A stretch of DNA of 64,000 nt from Gp6-AA40 sp035293405 (GCA_035293405.1 DATDOE010000058.1:1-64000); one strand, 5' to 3'; counted from the stretch's first letter, positions 22,249 to 31,979 are shown. Made by a program: numbers and translations. Notes: a model not told the origin generated them from the letters alone.

Positions 22249-25200
22249 GTGCCGACGTCCGCTCCGTCCCTGACGTTGCGCTCACTTCTGAGCAGGGCCG
22301 CTTCGGCCGCGGCGTTCGACCGGTTGCCGCCTGTCACCGCGGGCCTGACGGCCGCGGGCAAGGCCCTGGCGGCCGTCGGTGCGGCGCGTGCAGGTACTGG
22401 AATCACGCTACTCGTCGTCCCCACTGACAAGGATGTGGAGCAGGTGACGGCCGACGCGCGGTTCTTCTACGCGGCGCTCGAAAGCGCCTCGGAGGCCGCG
22501 GTCGAGGGAGCCGTTCTTCCCCTGCCGTCGATCCAGGTCGATCCGTATCGAGGCATGACGCCGCATTTCCGTGTCGCGGCCGCGCGCGGGCGTGCACTTC
22601 ACGCCGCCGCGGCCGGGTCGGTGCGCTTGATCGTGGCCTCCGCCTCGGCGCTCCTGCCGCGGGTGAGCCGGAGCCAGCGGATGCTCCAGGCCTCGATCGA
22701 GCTCCGCGCCGGGACGGAAATCGAGCCGCAGTTGCTGGCGGAGCTGCTCGTCGACGCCGGCTTTACCCGCGAGGATCCGGTCGACGAACACGGGGCCTTC
22801 ACGATTCGCGGCGGTATCGTCGACGTGTTTCCCGCGTCGGATGCGGAGCCAGTCCGCATCGAGTTTGTCGGCGACATGGTGGAAAGCATGCGCCGCTTCG
22901 ATCCGGCAACCCAGCGATCGACCGGGGCGACCGACCAGGTCCACATCGTTCCCGCCCGCGAGCGATTCGACGAGACGCTGGTGTCGGTCCTCGACTTCCT
23001 GTCTGCATCGCAGCGCTTGCAGATCATCGTGTCGGAGTACGAGCAGGTCGAGCAGCAGGTGCTGAAGGCCAGGGAACAGCTCGAGGGCAGCTACCAGGAC
23101 GCTGTGGCGCGCGGCCACGTGGCGGCACTTCCGCCGACGCTGGCATTCGCCCAGTGGCCGGATCTTGAGCCGAGAGCCGCGACAGCCGTAAGACTCGAAG
23201 AGCTCTCGCTTGAAGACGATGCGGGTGTACACCAGGTATCCAGTCAGCCGGCGATGGAGTTCCGTGGTCGCGTGAGTGATTGGATCGCGGACATCCGACA
23301 GGCTCGCGAACGAGGCGACACCGTCCTCTTTGTGGCCGACAGCGCCGGTCGCGCTGAACGAACGGTCGAGATCCTGCGGGAGTACGAGCTCGTTGGGGTC
23401 CCCGTCGAGAACGCGGACCTCGCCCATACCGCGGCGGTGCTCATAGCAGTCGGGACGCTCTCCCGCGGCTTCCGCCTCGCCGAGGCAGGGCTGCAGGTCT
23501 ATGCCGAGACGGACGTCTTCGACGAGGAGCGCCGACCGTCCGACAAGCGCCGGAGTCTCGCCCAGACATTTCTCTCGGACCTGCGCGACCTGAAGGTCGG
23601 CGATCTGGTCGTCCACATCGATCATGGAATCGGCGAGTTCGTTGGGCTCAAGCAGCTGACGACAGGAGGCCGTGCCGCCCCGGGTTCGACCGCGGATGTT
23701 CAGGAGTTCCTCGAGCTCCGGTATCACGGTGACGACAAGTTGTTCGTCCCGGTTGAGCGGCTCGATCTGATTCAGAAGTACACGGGTGGCTCGCGCCCGG
23801 CTCTTGATCGCCTCGGTGGAACGACCTGGGAGAAGGCGAAGACGCGCGTCAAGAAGGCGATGCGCGACATGGCCGAAGAGCTCCTGAAGCTCTACGCGCA
23901 GCGCAAGTCCGTGCCCGGGTACGCCTTTCCGGCCGACACGCACTGGCAGGAAGAGTTCGAGAGCGCGTTTCCCTACGAACCGACACCTGATCAAGCCACC
24001 GCGATTGCCGACGTCAAACGGGACATGGAATCGTCCACTCCCATGGATCGTCTGCTGTGCGGTGACGTGGGCTACGGCAAGACCGAGGTGGCGATGCGTG
24101 CGGCGTTCAAGGCAGTCATGGACGGCAAACAGGTAGCTTTTCTCGCCCCGACCACGGTGCTGGCATTCCAGCACCAAAAGACCCTCCGTGACCGGTTTGC
24201 TGGCTTTCCGGTGACCGTGGACATGGTCAGTCGCTTCAGAACGAAGCAAGAGATCAAGGACGCGCTGGACAACCTGTCGTCAGGCAAGGTCGACATCATC
24301 GTCGGTACTCACCGCCTGTTGTCGAAGGATGTGCGCTTCAAGGACCTGGGCCTCCTGGTCGTCGATGAAGAGCAGCGGTTCGGAGTGGCACACAAGGAAC
24401 GCATCAAGCAGATGCGCAAACGAGTCGACGTGCTGACCATGACCGCCACACCGATTCCTCGCACGCTCAACATGTCGCTCGTTGGTATTCGCGACATGTC
24501 CGTGATCGAGACCCCTCCGAAGGACCGGCTGTCCATTCAGACGAATGTCGTGAAGTTCGACGCGCCGGTGATCGAGCGGGCCATTCGCAACGAGCTCGCG
24601 CGCGGGGGACAGGTGTACTTCGTCCACAACCGTGTCGAGTCGATCTTCTCCATCGGGAACCTGCTGCAGCGACTGGTGCCGGAGGCGCGTGTCGTCGTCG
24701 GTCACGGACAGATGGGCGAAGAGGAGCTCGAGCGAGCGATGCTGGGCTTTGTCGAGCGGCGGTTCGACGTCCTGCTCGCCACCACCATCGTCGAGAATGG
24801 CCTCGACATTCCCAACGCGAACACGATCATCATCAACCGCGCCGATCGATACGGGCTGGCACAGCTCTATCAGCTCCGCGGTCGTGTCGGCCGCTCCGAT
24901 CGGGCGGCGTATGCGTACTTGTTGATTCCTCCTCAGGAGGCCCTGTCACCGGTTGCGCGCAAGCGTCTGGCCGCCATCAAGGAATTCAGCGACCTTGGCA
25001 GCGGGTTTCGCGTCGCGGCGCTGGACCTGGAGATTCGAGGTGCCGGCAATCTGCTCGGCGGTGAACAAAGCGGGCACATCGACACCGTCGGTTTCGAGAT
25101 GTACACGAAGCTGCTCGAGGAAACGATACGAGAGCTCCGCGGCGAGGAGATCGAGGACGACGCGAGGGCGACGGTCAACCTCCGGGTCGACCTCAAGATC

Positions 25201-25773
25201 GACGAGCAGTACATCCAGGACATGAACCAGCGGCTGATGGTTTACCGCAAGGTCGCGTCAGCCCGGACGCAGCGGGAGCTCGACACAACCCTCGAGGAAA
25301 TTCGCGATCGATACGGCCCGCCCCCCACTTCCGTGCTGAATCTGGCCGAATATGGCCGGATCCGGGTTCTCGCGGATACGGTCGACGTCGATAGCATCGA
25401 CCGGGAAGGCCGTTTGGTCGTCATTAAGTTCAGGCCCAACGCCAGACTCGATCCCATGAGGCTCGTGAAGGTGGTTGGCGGCTGGGCGGGTGCGACGCTC
25501 GTGCCGCCTGTCTCGGTCAAGCTGGACGTGGAAGCTCCCATGGGTAAGGTAACTCGAGAGGTTCGTCCGGCCCCAGTGCCGAAGGGTGGGAGTCGGCCAG
25601 GGAAGCCGGCCGACGCGTCGAGCGGCAGCTGGTGGACCGCCCGGGCGACGACAGGAGAGGTCAAGGCCGGGTTCTCGAAGGACGAGATCCTCCGAACGCC
25701 CGACGCCGACCCCCGGGCAGAAGGCGGGATGTTCTCCCGGGTTGCCGGGCTGCTCGAGGCGCTGGGCGGTTAG
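22249..25773 (+). CDS. mfd: Transcription-repair coupling factor Mfd
   Basis: 1174-residue SF2 translocase that removes RNA polymerase stalled at DNA lesions and recruits UvrA. It has the UvrB-like N-terminal region (LPSIQVDPYRGMTPHF), the RNA-polymerase-interacting CarD-like domain (VGDLVVHIDHGIGEFVGL), Walker A GDVGYGKTE, the DEEQ box (DEEQRFGVAHKE), and the TRG motif region around GRVGRSDRAAYAYLL. A C-terminal TRCF domain follows. The start is taken as GTG 22249, one base after the rfaE2 stop. Confidence 0.97.
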   Translation: MPTSAPSLTLRSLLSRAASAAAFDRLPPVTAGLTAAGKALAAVGAARAGTGITLLVVPTDKDVEQVTADARFFYAALESASEAAVEGAVLPLPSIQVDPYRGMTPHFRVAAARGRALHAAAAGSVRLIVASASALLPRVSRSQRMLQASIELRAGTEIEPQLLAELLVDAGFTREDPVDEHGAFTIRGGIVDVFPASDAEPVRIEFVGDMVESMRRFDPATQRSTGATDQVHIVPARERFDETLVSVLDFLSASQRLQIIVSEYEQVEQQVLKAREQLEGSYQDAVARGHVAALPPTLAFAQWPDLEPRAATAVRLEELSLEDDAGVHQVSSQPAMEFRGRVSDWIADIRQARERGDTVLFVADSAGRAERTVEILREYELVGVPVENADLAHTAAVLIAVGTLSRGFRLAEAGLQVYAETDVFDEERRPSDKRRSLAQTFLSDLRDLKVGDLVVHIDHGIGEFVGLKQLTTGGRAAPGSTADVQEFLELRYHGDDKLFVPVERLDLIQKYTGGSRPALDRLGGTTWEKAKTRVKKAMRDMAEELLKLYAQRKSVPGYAFPADTHWQEEFESAFPYEPTPDQATAIADVKRDMESSTPMDRLLCGDVGYGKTEVAMRAAFKAVMDGKQVAFLAPTTVLAFQHQKTLRDRFAGFPVTVDMVSRFRTKQEIKDALDNLSSGKVDIIVGTHRLLSKDVRFKDLGLLVVDEEQRFGVAHKERIKQMRKRVDVLTMTATPIPRTLNMSLVGIRDMSVIETPPKDRLSIQTNVVKFDAPVIERAIRNELARGGQVYFVHNRVESIFSIGNLLQRLVPEARVVVGHGQMGEEELERAMLGFVERRFDVLLATTIVENGLDIPNANTIIINRADRYGLAQLYQLRGRVGRSDRAAYAYLLIPPQEALSPVARKRLAAIKEFSDLGSGFRVAALDLEIRGAGNLLGGEQSGHIDTVGFEMYTKLLEETIRELRGEEIEDDARATVNLRVDLKIDEQYIQDMNQRLMVYRKVASARTQRELDTTLEEIRDRYGPPPTSVLNLAEYGRIRVLADTVDVDSIDREGRLVVIKFRPNARLDPMRLVKVVGGWAGATLVPPVSVKLDVEAPMGKVTREVRPAPVPKGGSRPGKPADASSGSWWTARATTGEVKAGFSKDEILRTPDADPRAEGGMFSRVAGLLEALGG

Positions 25774-25829
25774 CGTGATCCGTCCGGACGGCGGGCGTCA
25801 GGTAAGATATTGATGTTCAAGGAATTGTT

Positions 25830-26903
25830 ATGTTGAAGCAGTCGATAGCAGCCGCTCTCCTGGCAGCCCTGGCCGCGACGATCCCGCTCCGAGCCGAGAT
25901 TCTCGAGCAGGTCCTCGTCAAAGTGAACGGCGAGATCATTACCAAGACCGAGTTCGAGGCCCGCCAGGTCGCCGAGCTTCGCAATCGCCCTGAGCTCGCG
26001 AAGGCCTCACCCGCCAGTCTCGAACTGCAGAAAGCAATCGCCGAAGTCACACCCGATCTGATCCTTTCGGCTGTCGACGAGTTGCTGCTCGTCCAGCGAG
26101 GCCGTGAGTCCGGCTACACGCTCGGTGACCAGCAGTTCAACCAGATCGTCGACAACATCAAGAAATCGAACAACCTCGAAGACGAGGCACGATTCAAAGA
26201 GGCGTTGAAGCAAGAAGGTCTCACGATGGAAGACCTGCGGCGGAATCTGGAACGCCAGATGCTCGTCTCGCAGGTCCAGCGCGTTGAGATCATGGAGAAG
26301 ATCAACATCAGCGACGAAGAGGCGCGCGCGTACTACGAGCAGCACCGCCAGGAATTCACGTCGCCGGTCGAGATCACGCTGCGGGAGATTCTTCTCGAAG
26401 TCCCCACGAGCGATCAGGGTGTGAACGTGGCCCAGGACGACGCGGAGCGTGCCACCGCGGAGGACGTCCGCAAGCGTGCGCTCGCGGGTGAACCGTTCCC
26501 GCGCCTCGCGGGCGAGTACTCTGCGGCCGCGTCAAAGGCAAATGGCGGTCTGATCGGCCCGATTAACTCCGAAGAACTGGCCCCTCAACTCAGAGAGATG
26601 CTCTCCGCGATGAAGGTCGGGGACGTCAGCGGTGTGCTTCGCGCGCAGCGTGGTTATCAGATTCTGAAGCTCGAATCGCGAACCGATGCGAAGGTGAAGA
26701 CGTTCGACGAGGCGCGAGGCGACATCGGGAACAAGATTGGCGAGCAGAAGCTTCGCGGAGAGCGCGAAAAGTATCTGGATCGACTCCGCGCGCAAGCGAC
26801 GATCACCTGGCGCAACGCCGAGCTGCAGAAAGCCTACGAGACGGCCCTCGCGCGTCGGAACCAGGAGTCCGGATCCAAGCCGCAGACGTCTGCAGCGAAC
26901 TGA
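25830..26903 (+). CDS. SurA-like periplasmic peptidyl-prolyl isomerase
   Basis: 357 residues with an N-terminal signal peptide (KQSIAAALLAALAATIPLRA), a SurA-type chaperone N-domain (VLVKVNGEIITKTEFEARQV) and one parvulin domain at about residues 180-275 (FTSPVEITLREILLEVP, GEPFPRLAGEYSAAASKANGG). E. coli SurA has two parvulin domains and this has one. It probably helps outer-membrane proteins fold in the periplasm. Upstream, a 12-bp palindrome CCGTCCGGACGG (25780-25791) lies between mfd and the start and may mark a promoter or terminator. Confidence 0.85.
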   Translation: MLKQSIAAALLAALAATIPLRAEILEQVLVKVNGEIITKTEFEARQVAELRNRPELAKASPASLELQKAIAEVTPDLILSAVDELLLVQRGRESGYTLGDQQFNQIVDNIKKSNNLEDEARFKEALKQEGLTMEDLRRNLERQMLVSQVQRVEIMEKINISDEEARAYYEQHRQEFTSPVEITLREILLEVPTSDQGVNVAQDDAERATAEDVRKRALAGEPFPRLAGEYSAAASKANGGLIGPINSEELAPQLREMLSAMKVGDVSGVLRAQRGYQILKLESRTDAKVKTFDEARGDIGNKIGEQKLRGEREKYLDRLRAQATITWRNAELQKAYETALARRNQESGSKPQTSAAN

Positions 26904-26921
26904 ACTTCCTGCGAGTGCCTG

Positions 26922-27467
26922 ATGGACCAAAACGACCCGAATCGACAGCCGGCCGCACAGGGGCCGGCCTCTGATTCGGGCGTGAACTGGTTTGCGCTGT
27001 GGACGCGGTCGCGCCACGAGCAGGTCGTGCGGGAACAGCTCGAACAAAGGCAGATCGAGGCGTTCCTGCCGACGGTGACACGTTGGAGCCGCTGGAAAGA
27101 TCGCAAGAAGAAGATCGACTGGCCGTTGTTTCCTGGCTACTGTTTCGCCCGCTTCAACCCGCACGAGCGCCTGCCGATCCTCAAAGTGACGGGCGTCGTG
27201 AACATCATTTCGTTCGAGGGCGAGCCGGCGGCGATTCCGGAGCTGGAGATTGATGGAATCCGGCGGCTTGTCGAAAGCGACCTCGCCTACGATCCGTGTC
27301 CCATGATTCGTGAGGGCATGATGGTCGAAGTCGTCCATGGTCCCCTGACCGGCGTCATCGGGCGACTCGTTCGCAAGAATGACAAGGCGCGACTGGTTCT
27401 GACAGTTGATCTCATCGGCCAGGCCGTCAGCGTGGAAGTCGACGCGGCCGATGTACGAGCCTACTAG
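26922..27467 (+). CDS. Specialised NusG paralogue (UpxY/RfaH-like transcription antiterminator)
   Basis: 181-residue NusG-family protein. The N-terminal NGN domain reads NWFALWTRSRHEQVVREQLE and LFPGYCFARFNP, and the C-terminal KOW motif begins near EGMMVEVVHGPLTGVIGRLV. Specialised NusG paralogues of this kind promote transcription through long surface-polysaccharide operons by loading onto paused RNA polymerase. No such long operon is adjacent; the nearest glycan genes are the exporter pair about 5 kb upstream. The primary NusG would be encoded elsewhere with secE. Confidence 0.82.
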   Translation: MDQNDPNRQPAAQGPASDSGVNWFALWTRSRHEQVVREQLEQRQIEAFLPTVTRWSRWKDRKKKIDWPLFPGYCFARFNPHERLPILKVTGVVNIISFEGEPAAIPELEIDGIRRLVESDLAYDPCPMIREGMMVEVVHGPLTGVIGRLVRKNDKARLVLTVDLIGQAVSVEVDAADVRAY

Positions 27468-27500
27468 ACGACGGCTGCAGGAACCCGACAGTTCACACGC

Positions 27501-28571
27501 ATGAAGATCGGTTCAATCGAACTGCCGTCCCCGTTCGTCGTCGCGCCGATGGCGGGTATGACGGACACCGCGTTTCGACGACTGGTGAAACGCCAGGGCG
27601 GATGCGGTCTCGTCGTCACCGAGATGGTGTCGTCGGAGGGCCTCGTGCGAGGGGTCGATCGCACGTTGGAGTACGCGGAGTACACCGAGGAAGAGCGACC
27701 CGTCTCGATCCAGATCTTCGGGGGCGATCCCGAGAAAATGGCTGACGCGGCCCAGATCGTCGAAGGTATGGGGGCGGACATCGTCGACGTCAATATGGGC
27801 TGCCCGGTGCCAAAAATCGCGAAGCACAACGCGGGATGCAGCCTGATGCGAGAGCCGGAGCACGCCGCCCGCGTCATCGGCGCGATGGCGAAGGCCGTCA
27901 AGATTCCCGTCACAGTCAAGATGCGAGCCGGCTGGACCGACCGCGATCGGAACGCGCCGCTGCTTGCCAGGATGGTGCAGGATGCCGGGGCGGCCGCGGT
28001 CACGATTCACGGACGCACGGCGGAGCAGTCGTACAAAGGCGTTGCGGACTGGGAATTGGTGGCGCGTGTCGCGGAAAGGCTGGAGATCCCCGTGCTTGGG
28101 AGCGGCGATTGCACCGAACCAGAACAGATCATCGACCGTCTGACGTCAGGCGTCAGTGGCGTCCTCGTGGGCCGAGGCGTGCTGCGCAATCCATGGATTT
28201 TGGCGCAGGCCTCCGACCTGGCTGCCGGCCGCGCGCCGCGTACCGTGACGATGCGAGAGCGCGGGCAATTTCTGCTCGACTACATCGACCTGCTCTTGAC
28301 TGAGCGTCTGAATGAATCGGATGGATTTCGACACGTCGCGCCGGGGACTGCGCGGCCAGAAAGCGCCGACGACGGTCGCCCGGCTCGAGGTCACGACCGA
28401 TGGGTCATCAACAAGATCCGCGCGCTGTGCTCGTGGTACTCGAAGGGGCTTGATGGGGGCTCGCAGTTGCGAGTTCGCGTCAACAGCGCCGAGCGCGTCT
28501 CTCACCTGCGCGAGATCGTGGACGAGTACTTCGTCACACCACCGGCGCCGGCACTGCTCGAGAACGTGTAA
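27501..28571 (+). CDS. dusB: tRNA-dihydrouridine synthase DusB
   Basis: 356-residue FMN enzyme reducing uridines in tRNA. The TIM-barrel start is FVVAPMAGMTDTAFRRLVKR. The active-site region is DVNMGCPVPKIAKHNAGCSL, with the catalytic Cys in GCPVPK. VTIHGRTAEQSYKGVADW and GSGDCTEPEQ carry FMN and substrate contacts. A C-terminal helical domain follows. The gene is convergent with the PilT-like gene, whose stop is only 18 bp away. Confidence 0.93.
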   Translation: MKIGSIELPSPFVVAPMAGMTDTAFRRLVKRQGGCGLVVTEMVSSEGLVRGVDRTLEYAEYTEEERPVSIQIFGGDPEKMADAAQIVEGMGADIVDVNMGCPVPKIAKHNAGCSLMREPEHAARVIGAMAKAVKIPVTVKMRAGWTDRDRNAPLLARMVQDAGAAAVTIHGRTAEQSYKGVADWELVARVAERLEIPVLGSGDCTEPEQIIDRLTSGVSGVLVGRGVLRNPWILAQASDLAAGRAPRTVTMRERGQFLLDYIDLLLTERLNESDGFRHVAPGTARPESADDGRPARGHDRWVINKIRALCSWYSKGLDGGSQLRVRVNSAERVSHLREIVDEYFVTPPAPALLENV

Positions 28572-28589
28572 GGGTTGTGAGGGCGGCGC

Positions 28590-30380
28590 TCAGCGCGAGG
28601 CGCTGAAACCGCCGATTGCCCGCGCAGCAGCACCCACGCGATCCCCCAGCCGATCGTCATCGAGCGAGATCGGCACGTGGATTTCGCGATCGTGAGCCGA
28701 ACGCGGGCCTTTCGCCGCCGATCGGGTGCGGGCCTGCATTCGCACGAGGGCCACCATGTGGCTGCGATCGATCGCGTGAGCGGCAGCTTCCCTCAGCGAG
28801 ACGTGTCCTCTGCGAACGGTGCGGGCGAGCGATTCGTCAACCGACCGCATCCCAGCGGCGCCGTGTCGCTGGGAGCGTGTGAGGCCGTCGAAGTCCGCAG
28901 CCTCGAGCAGGGGACGGACTTCGTTCGACGCCAGAATGACATCCTGAATCAGCATCCGGCCGCCGCCGATCCGTCGGAGGCTACGATAGCCGACAGCCGC
29001 GCGGAACGAGGCGGCAAGAGCGCGCCGCACGTGCGCATCGCGGTCGAGGCCAGTCTGGCCGACAGTCGAGCGCAGCGCGTCCACGGTCGTCGGAGCCACG
29101 ACGGCGACAATGACAAGACGGTTGCCGGTAGCCGCGAGGATCGTTTCGTGTAGCGGTAACTCGGATTGCGGGCCGGTGACGAGCAGGATGTCCGGACCCT
29201 CATGAGACGCCCGCCGAATCGCTCCGGCGAATTCCGCATCGGTCCCGGTGATCGTTCGCAGGCTCACAAACGCGCCCGAGATGTCTCCACGAAGACTGCG
29301 CCGTTGCAGGGAGATCAGATAACCGCCTCGGGTGCGGCCGCACCAGTCGGCCAGCGCCAGCGCCAGCGACTCGACCGCCGCTTCCGTCGGTGCAGAGACG
29401 ACGACGAGTCCGTCGCCTTCGCAGGCCGTGCGCACTTGTCGAGGGATGTGCTTGTGCAGCAAGCTCGGCGCCGTGTGCGGTCGCAGCTGCACGATGAGGC
29501 CAAAGCCTTGATGATCGGAGAACATCCGGCAGCTGACCTGACCGAGCTCCGGGTACTCGTGGATCCATTCGCCGTCCGCGCGAGTCTGCCAGACACCGTC
29601 ACCGCCGCGACCGAAGGCGCCGGACGCTTCGTCGATCACCGCTATGTCGACGATTCCTTCACCGAAACGCTCGATGCGATCGTCGATGCGAGCCGAAGCC
29701 GGTGCGCCCGCGCGTAAATAGAGCGTCGTCGCCCCACGGGACGCGGCACGGCTGATCCAGCCATGCAGATCCGAGCGATCAGGCTCGGTGCGGGAGGTTG
29801 GCTGCGACGCGCGGGATTCGACACGTGTGACAACAGTCATGGGTGGATGTGCGTACGGCTCGCTTTGCGCGATCGGTCTTGGCGCTTCGGTGTAGACCGG
29901 CGGTTCGGGCGCCGCGTACGGTGTCGCCAACGGAGGCGCGGGTGGAACAGGCGCAGCGGCTTCGACCGGAGCAGGCGAATCAGCCACGGCCTCCGCAACT
30001 GGCACAGGTTCCTCAACCGGCGCGTATGCAACGGGCGGCTCCGGCTCTGGGACAACGGCTGGCTCTGGCGCGGGAAACTGAACGATCAACTCGATGGAGT
30101 AATCGTCACCAACGCGTTCGGCTTTCGCCGTGAGCGGGTGCGGAAATGACGGTGAATTGACGGTCTCGGCTACCGAGCCCTTCTCACTCAACTCTCGCCG
30201 ACCATCGGTCGACAGGATCTGCTCGGCCAGCGCTTCGACAGCGTTGACGGAGAGAACGGCCGTCGCGACATCATGGCGGCGCTCACCAGCGAGCACGTGA
30301 GGGCGTTCGCCGGCGCGCATGACGAGCCGCTCTCCACCCGCTCGTTCAAGGGCCGCGCACAACGACGGCATCAAACTCAT
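28590..30380 (-). CDS. Degenerate PilT-like protein without a Walker A motif
   Basis: 596 residues. The C-terminal half aligns by eye with PilT retraction ATPases. IGGGRMLIQDVILASNEVR (471-489) matches the PilT GGGR...EIM...IR segment, and GMRSVDESLARTVRRGHVS (510-528) matches the PilT C-terminal GM-x-DQSL-x-G motif. The nucleotide sites are gone. VSAPTEAAVES (328-338) replaces the GxxGxGKST loop, and PDILLVTGPQS (396-406) replaces the Walker B/GEMRD stretch. Two PilT-N-like domains (about 1-100 and 204-310) are separated by a Pro/Ala/Glu-rich linker (about 103-200). It is probably a non-catalytic regulator or scaffold. Its ATG overlaps the upstream PilZ stop by 4 bp. Confidence 0.75.
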   Translation of the reverse strand: MSLMPSLCAALERAGGERLVMRAGERPHVLAGERRHDVATAVLSVNAVEALAEQILSTDGRRELSEKGSVAETVNSPSFPHPLTAKAERVGDDYSIELIVQFPAPEPAVVPEPEPPVAYAPVEEPVPVAEAVADSPAPVEAAAPVPPAPPLATPYAAPEPPVYTEAPRPIAQSEPYAHPPMTVVTRVESRASQPTSRTEPDRSDLHGWISRAASRGATTLYLRAGAPASARIDDRIERFGEGIVDIAVIDEASGAFGRGGDGVWQTRADGEWIHEYPELGQVSCRMFSDHQGFGLIVQLRPHTAPSLLHKHIPRQVRTACEGDGLVVVSAPTEAAVESLALALADWCGRTRGGYLISLQRRSLRGDISGAFVSLRTITGTDAEFAGAIRRASHEGPDILLVTGPQSELPLHETILAATGNRLVIVAVVAPTTVDALRSTVGQTGLDRDAHVRRALAASFRAAVGYRSLRRIGGGRMLIQDVILASNEVRPLLEAADFDGLTRSQRHGAAGMRSVDESLARTVRRGHVSLREAAAHAIDRSHMVALVRMQARTRSAAKGPRSAHDREIHVPISLDDDRLGDRVGAAARAIGGFSASR

Positions 30381-30835
30381 AATTCAGCGTCCTGTAGCGT
30401 AAGCACGTCTTCGAATTGAAGCGCCGCTCTGAACACAGGGTTAGGCGCTACGGCGTGCATCGTCGAACGGATAACCGTTGCGCGCAACACGCGGCGAATG
30501 CCTCCGTACCGCAGGAAGACGTCGACGGTGCGGCCGGGACACAACCGTTGACTTGTTTCGGCCAATAAGCCCGTGGACGATAGATTCACGAGCCGCATCG
30601 GGAATCCTGCCACCGCGAGACGCAGCTCCGATTTGAACTCATGCGGTTCCTTCCGCACGGCTCCGCGTCGCTCGGGGATACCCGCTGGTGCGGCGGATTT
30701 CTCGTCCTTCTTGGGTTCGATGGGGGTTTCTGGAGGCGCATTCTTCCAGGTCGTCTCCAAGCCGGCAAAGAGATCGTCGAGCGAACCCTCCGGCAACGAC
30801 ACAATCACATCAGGGTCGGGAGGCAGATCGCTCAT
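30377..30835 (-). CDS. PilZ domain protein (upstream partner of the PilT-like gene)
   Basis: 152 residues. An acidic and Pro-rich N-terminal part of about 50 residues precedes a PilZ domain with the RxxxR motif (ERRGAVRKEP) and NLSSTG in place of DxSxxG. PilZ domains bind cyclic di-GMP between these two motifs; Asp-to-Asn is a mild change. Its stop overlaps the start of the PilT-like gene (ATGA), so both are likely made together, suggesting that c-di-GMP is sensed here and passed to the PilT-like partner. It diverges from the receiver gene across 272 bp that must hold both promoters. Confidence 0.82.
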   Translation of the reverse strand: MSDLPPDPDVIVSLPEGSLDDLFAGLETTWKNAPPETPIEPKKDEKSAAPAGIPERRGAVRKEPHEFKSELRLAVAGFPMRLVNLSSTGLLAETSQRLCPGRTVDVFLRYGGIRRVLRATVIRSTMHAVAPNPVFRAALQFEDVLTLQDAEL

Positions 30836-31107
30836 ACCAATACGTAATTAGCAACCTCGCTGCCGCCACTGGAGCCGCCGGGTCCACTGTTGCAGCGAGC
30901 AAGTCTGCACAGAATTTCGCGTAAGTACACGCACAACCAGCTCAACCAGGGTAGGCTGTAGCCGGTTGCGCACACTTGGGGAAACTGCGCCCGAGCAGAA
31001 ATCTTAGGGTTAGTTGTACTACGCCGTTCCCCAAAGACATAATCGGCCTATCATCGGGGCGTACGTAGTGCGGGAGAGTTGGTTTGGTCCCAGGGCGGGA
31101 GGCGTTC

Positions 31108-31473
31108 ATGGCGAAGATCGTGATCGTTGAGGACGACGACGCAACACGAGCAGGGTACCGGGAGCTCCTGAATCTTGCGGGGCATGAGGTCATCGCCACC
31201 AGCACGTACCAGGAAGGCCGCCACGCGGTTCAAGTCGAGAGCCCTGACCTTGTGATTGCCGATTTGAGACTGGGGGGGTTCAACGGGTTGCAGTTGCTCC
31301 TATTGAGTCCACGACCGATTCCGACGATCATCGTGACCGGATTCCCCGATCAGGTACTCGAGGCAGAAGCACGGCGCGCCGGAGCCGACTACGTGGTGAA
31401 GCCGATCTCGCCAGCGGCGCTTGTGGCTCTCGTGAACGAGAAGCTGAAGGCGATTTCTCGGACTACGCATTAG
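31108..31473 (+). CDS. Single-domain response regulator (receiver only)
   Basis: 121-residue CheY-like receiver. The acidic pair is D9/D10 (VEDDDATRAG), the phosphoacceptor D52 (VIADLRLGG), the switch Thr about residue 77 (IIVTGFP) and the conserved Lys about residue 98 (VVKPIS). All needed residues are present, so it can be phosphorylated, but no output domain is attached. ATG 31108 was chosen over an upstream in-frame start because GGGAGG lies just before it. No kinase is adjacent; the hybrid kinase at 45.6-47.2 kb is a possible but unproven donor. Confidence 0.9.
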   Translation: MAKIVIVEDDDATRAGYRELLNLAGHEVIATSTYQEGRHAVQVESPDLVIADLRLGGFNGLQLLLLSPRPIPTIIVTGFPDQVLEAEARRAGADYVVKPISPAALVALVNEKLKAISRTTH

Positions 31474-31673
31474 CCGCCGGGCTTCCGATTCTGTTTCCCG
31501 GCAGACAAACCTCAACGCACTCGCGAAACAGAGCCCGCACGTTGCGTGACTCCACGCAAAAACACGGGTGAAATCGCATGTGTTCGCCCGCGCGTACGCG
31601 GCACCCTCCTTGCGATTGATCCAGTAGCGGCGGCGCGATTCATCGCACCGGCCGAACGTATTCCGAGGTATCG

Positions 31674-31979
31674 ATGCTCGGTCGGCGCAGCTACACAAGG
31701 GTCGCAATCTCGGCGGGGGCGGAAGGCGTTCTGAGCCTCGCGCGCGACGTCGGGATCCATCTAGACAACGGTCAGCTCGTGGCGATCAGTCGGGAGCCAG
31801 GCGTACTCGGCGAGACGGTAGTCGTCGCCGTCCCTGACGAAGGAGTCAACATCCTGGTCGAGATCGTCGAGAGCAGACCGTTCATCACAGACGGCGCGGT
31901 TCGTCATCGGCTCTGGCTTCGCCGGCTGAATACCGATCGGGACGCAAACGAGTCCAACGCGAACGGCCGAGGACGCTGA
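31674..31979 (+). CDS. Small divergent PilZ-like protein
   Basis: 101 residues beginning MLGRRSYTRVAIS, which carries an RxxxR motif (RSYTR) like a PilZ N-terminus. Beta-strand-like stretches follow (GETVVVAVPDEGVNILVEIV, HRLWLRRL). The DxSxxG motif is missing, so c-di-GMP binding is doubtful. GAGG lies 6-7 bases before the ATG. Its TGA overlaps the ATG of the next PilZ gene by one base (TGATG), so the two are probably translated as a pair and may form a heterodimer. Confidence 0.55.
   Translation: MLGRRSYTRVAISAGAEGVLSLARDVGIHLDNGQLVAISREPGVLGETVVVAVPDEGVNILVEIVESRPFITDGAVRHRLWLRRLNTDRDANESNANGRGR

Noticed and set aside
22408..24249. Open frame of 613 codons antisense to mfd.
   Set aside because: Antisense shadow in a GC-rich gene; composition is Arg/His/Gly-rich and lacks any fold signature.
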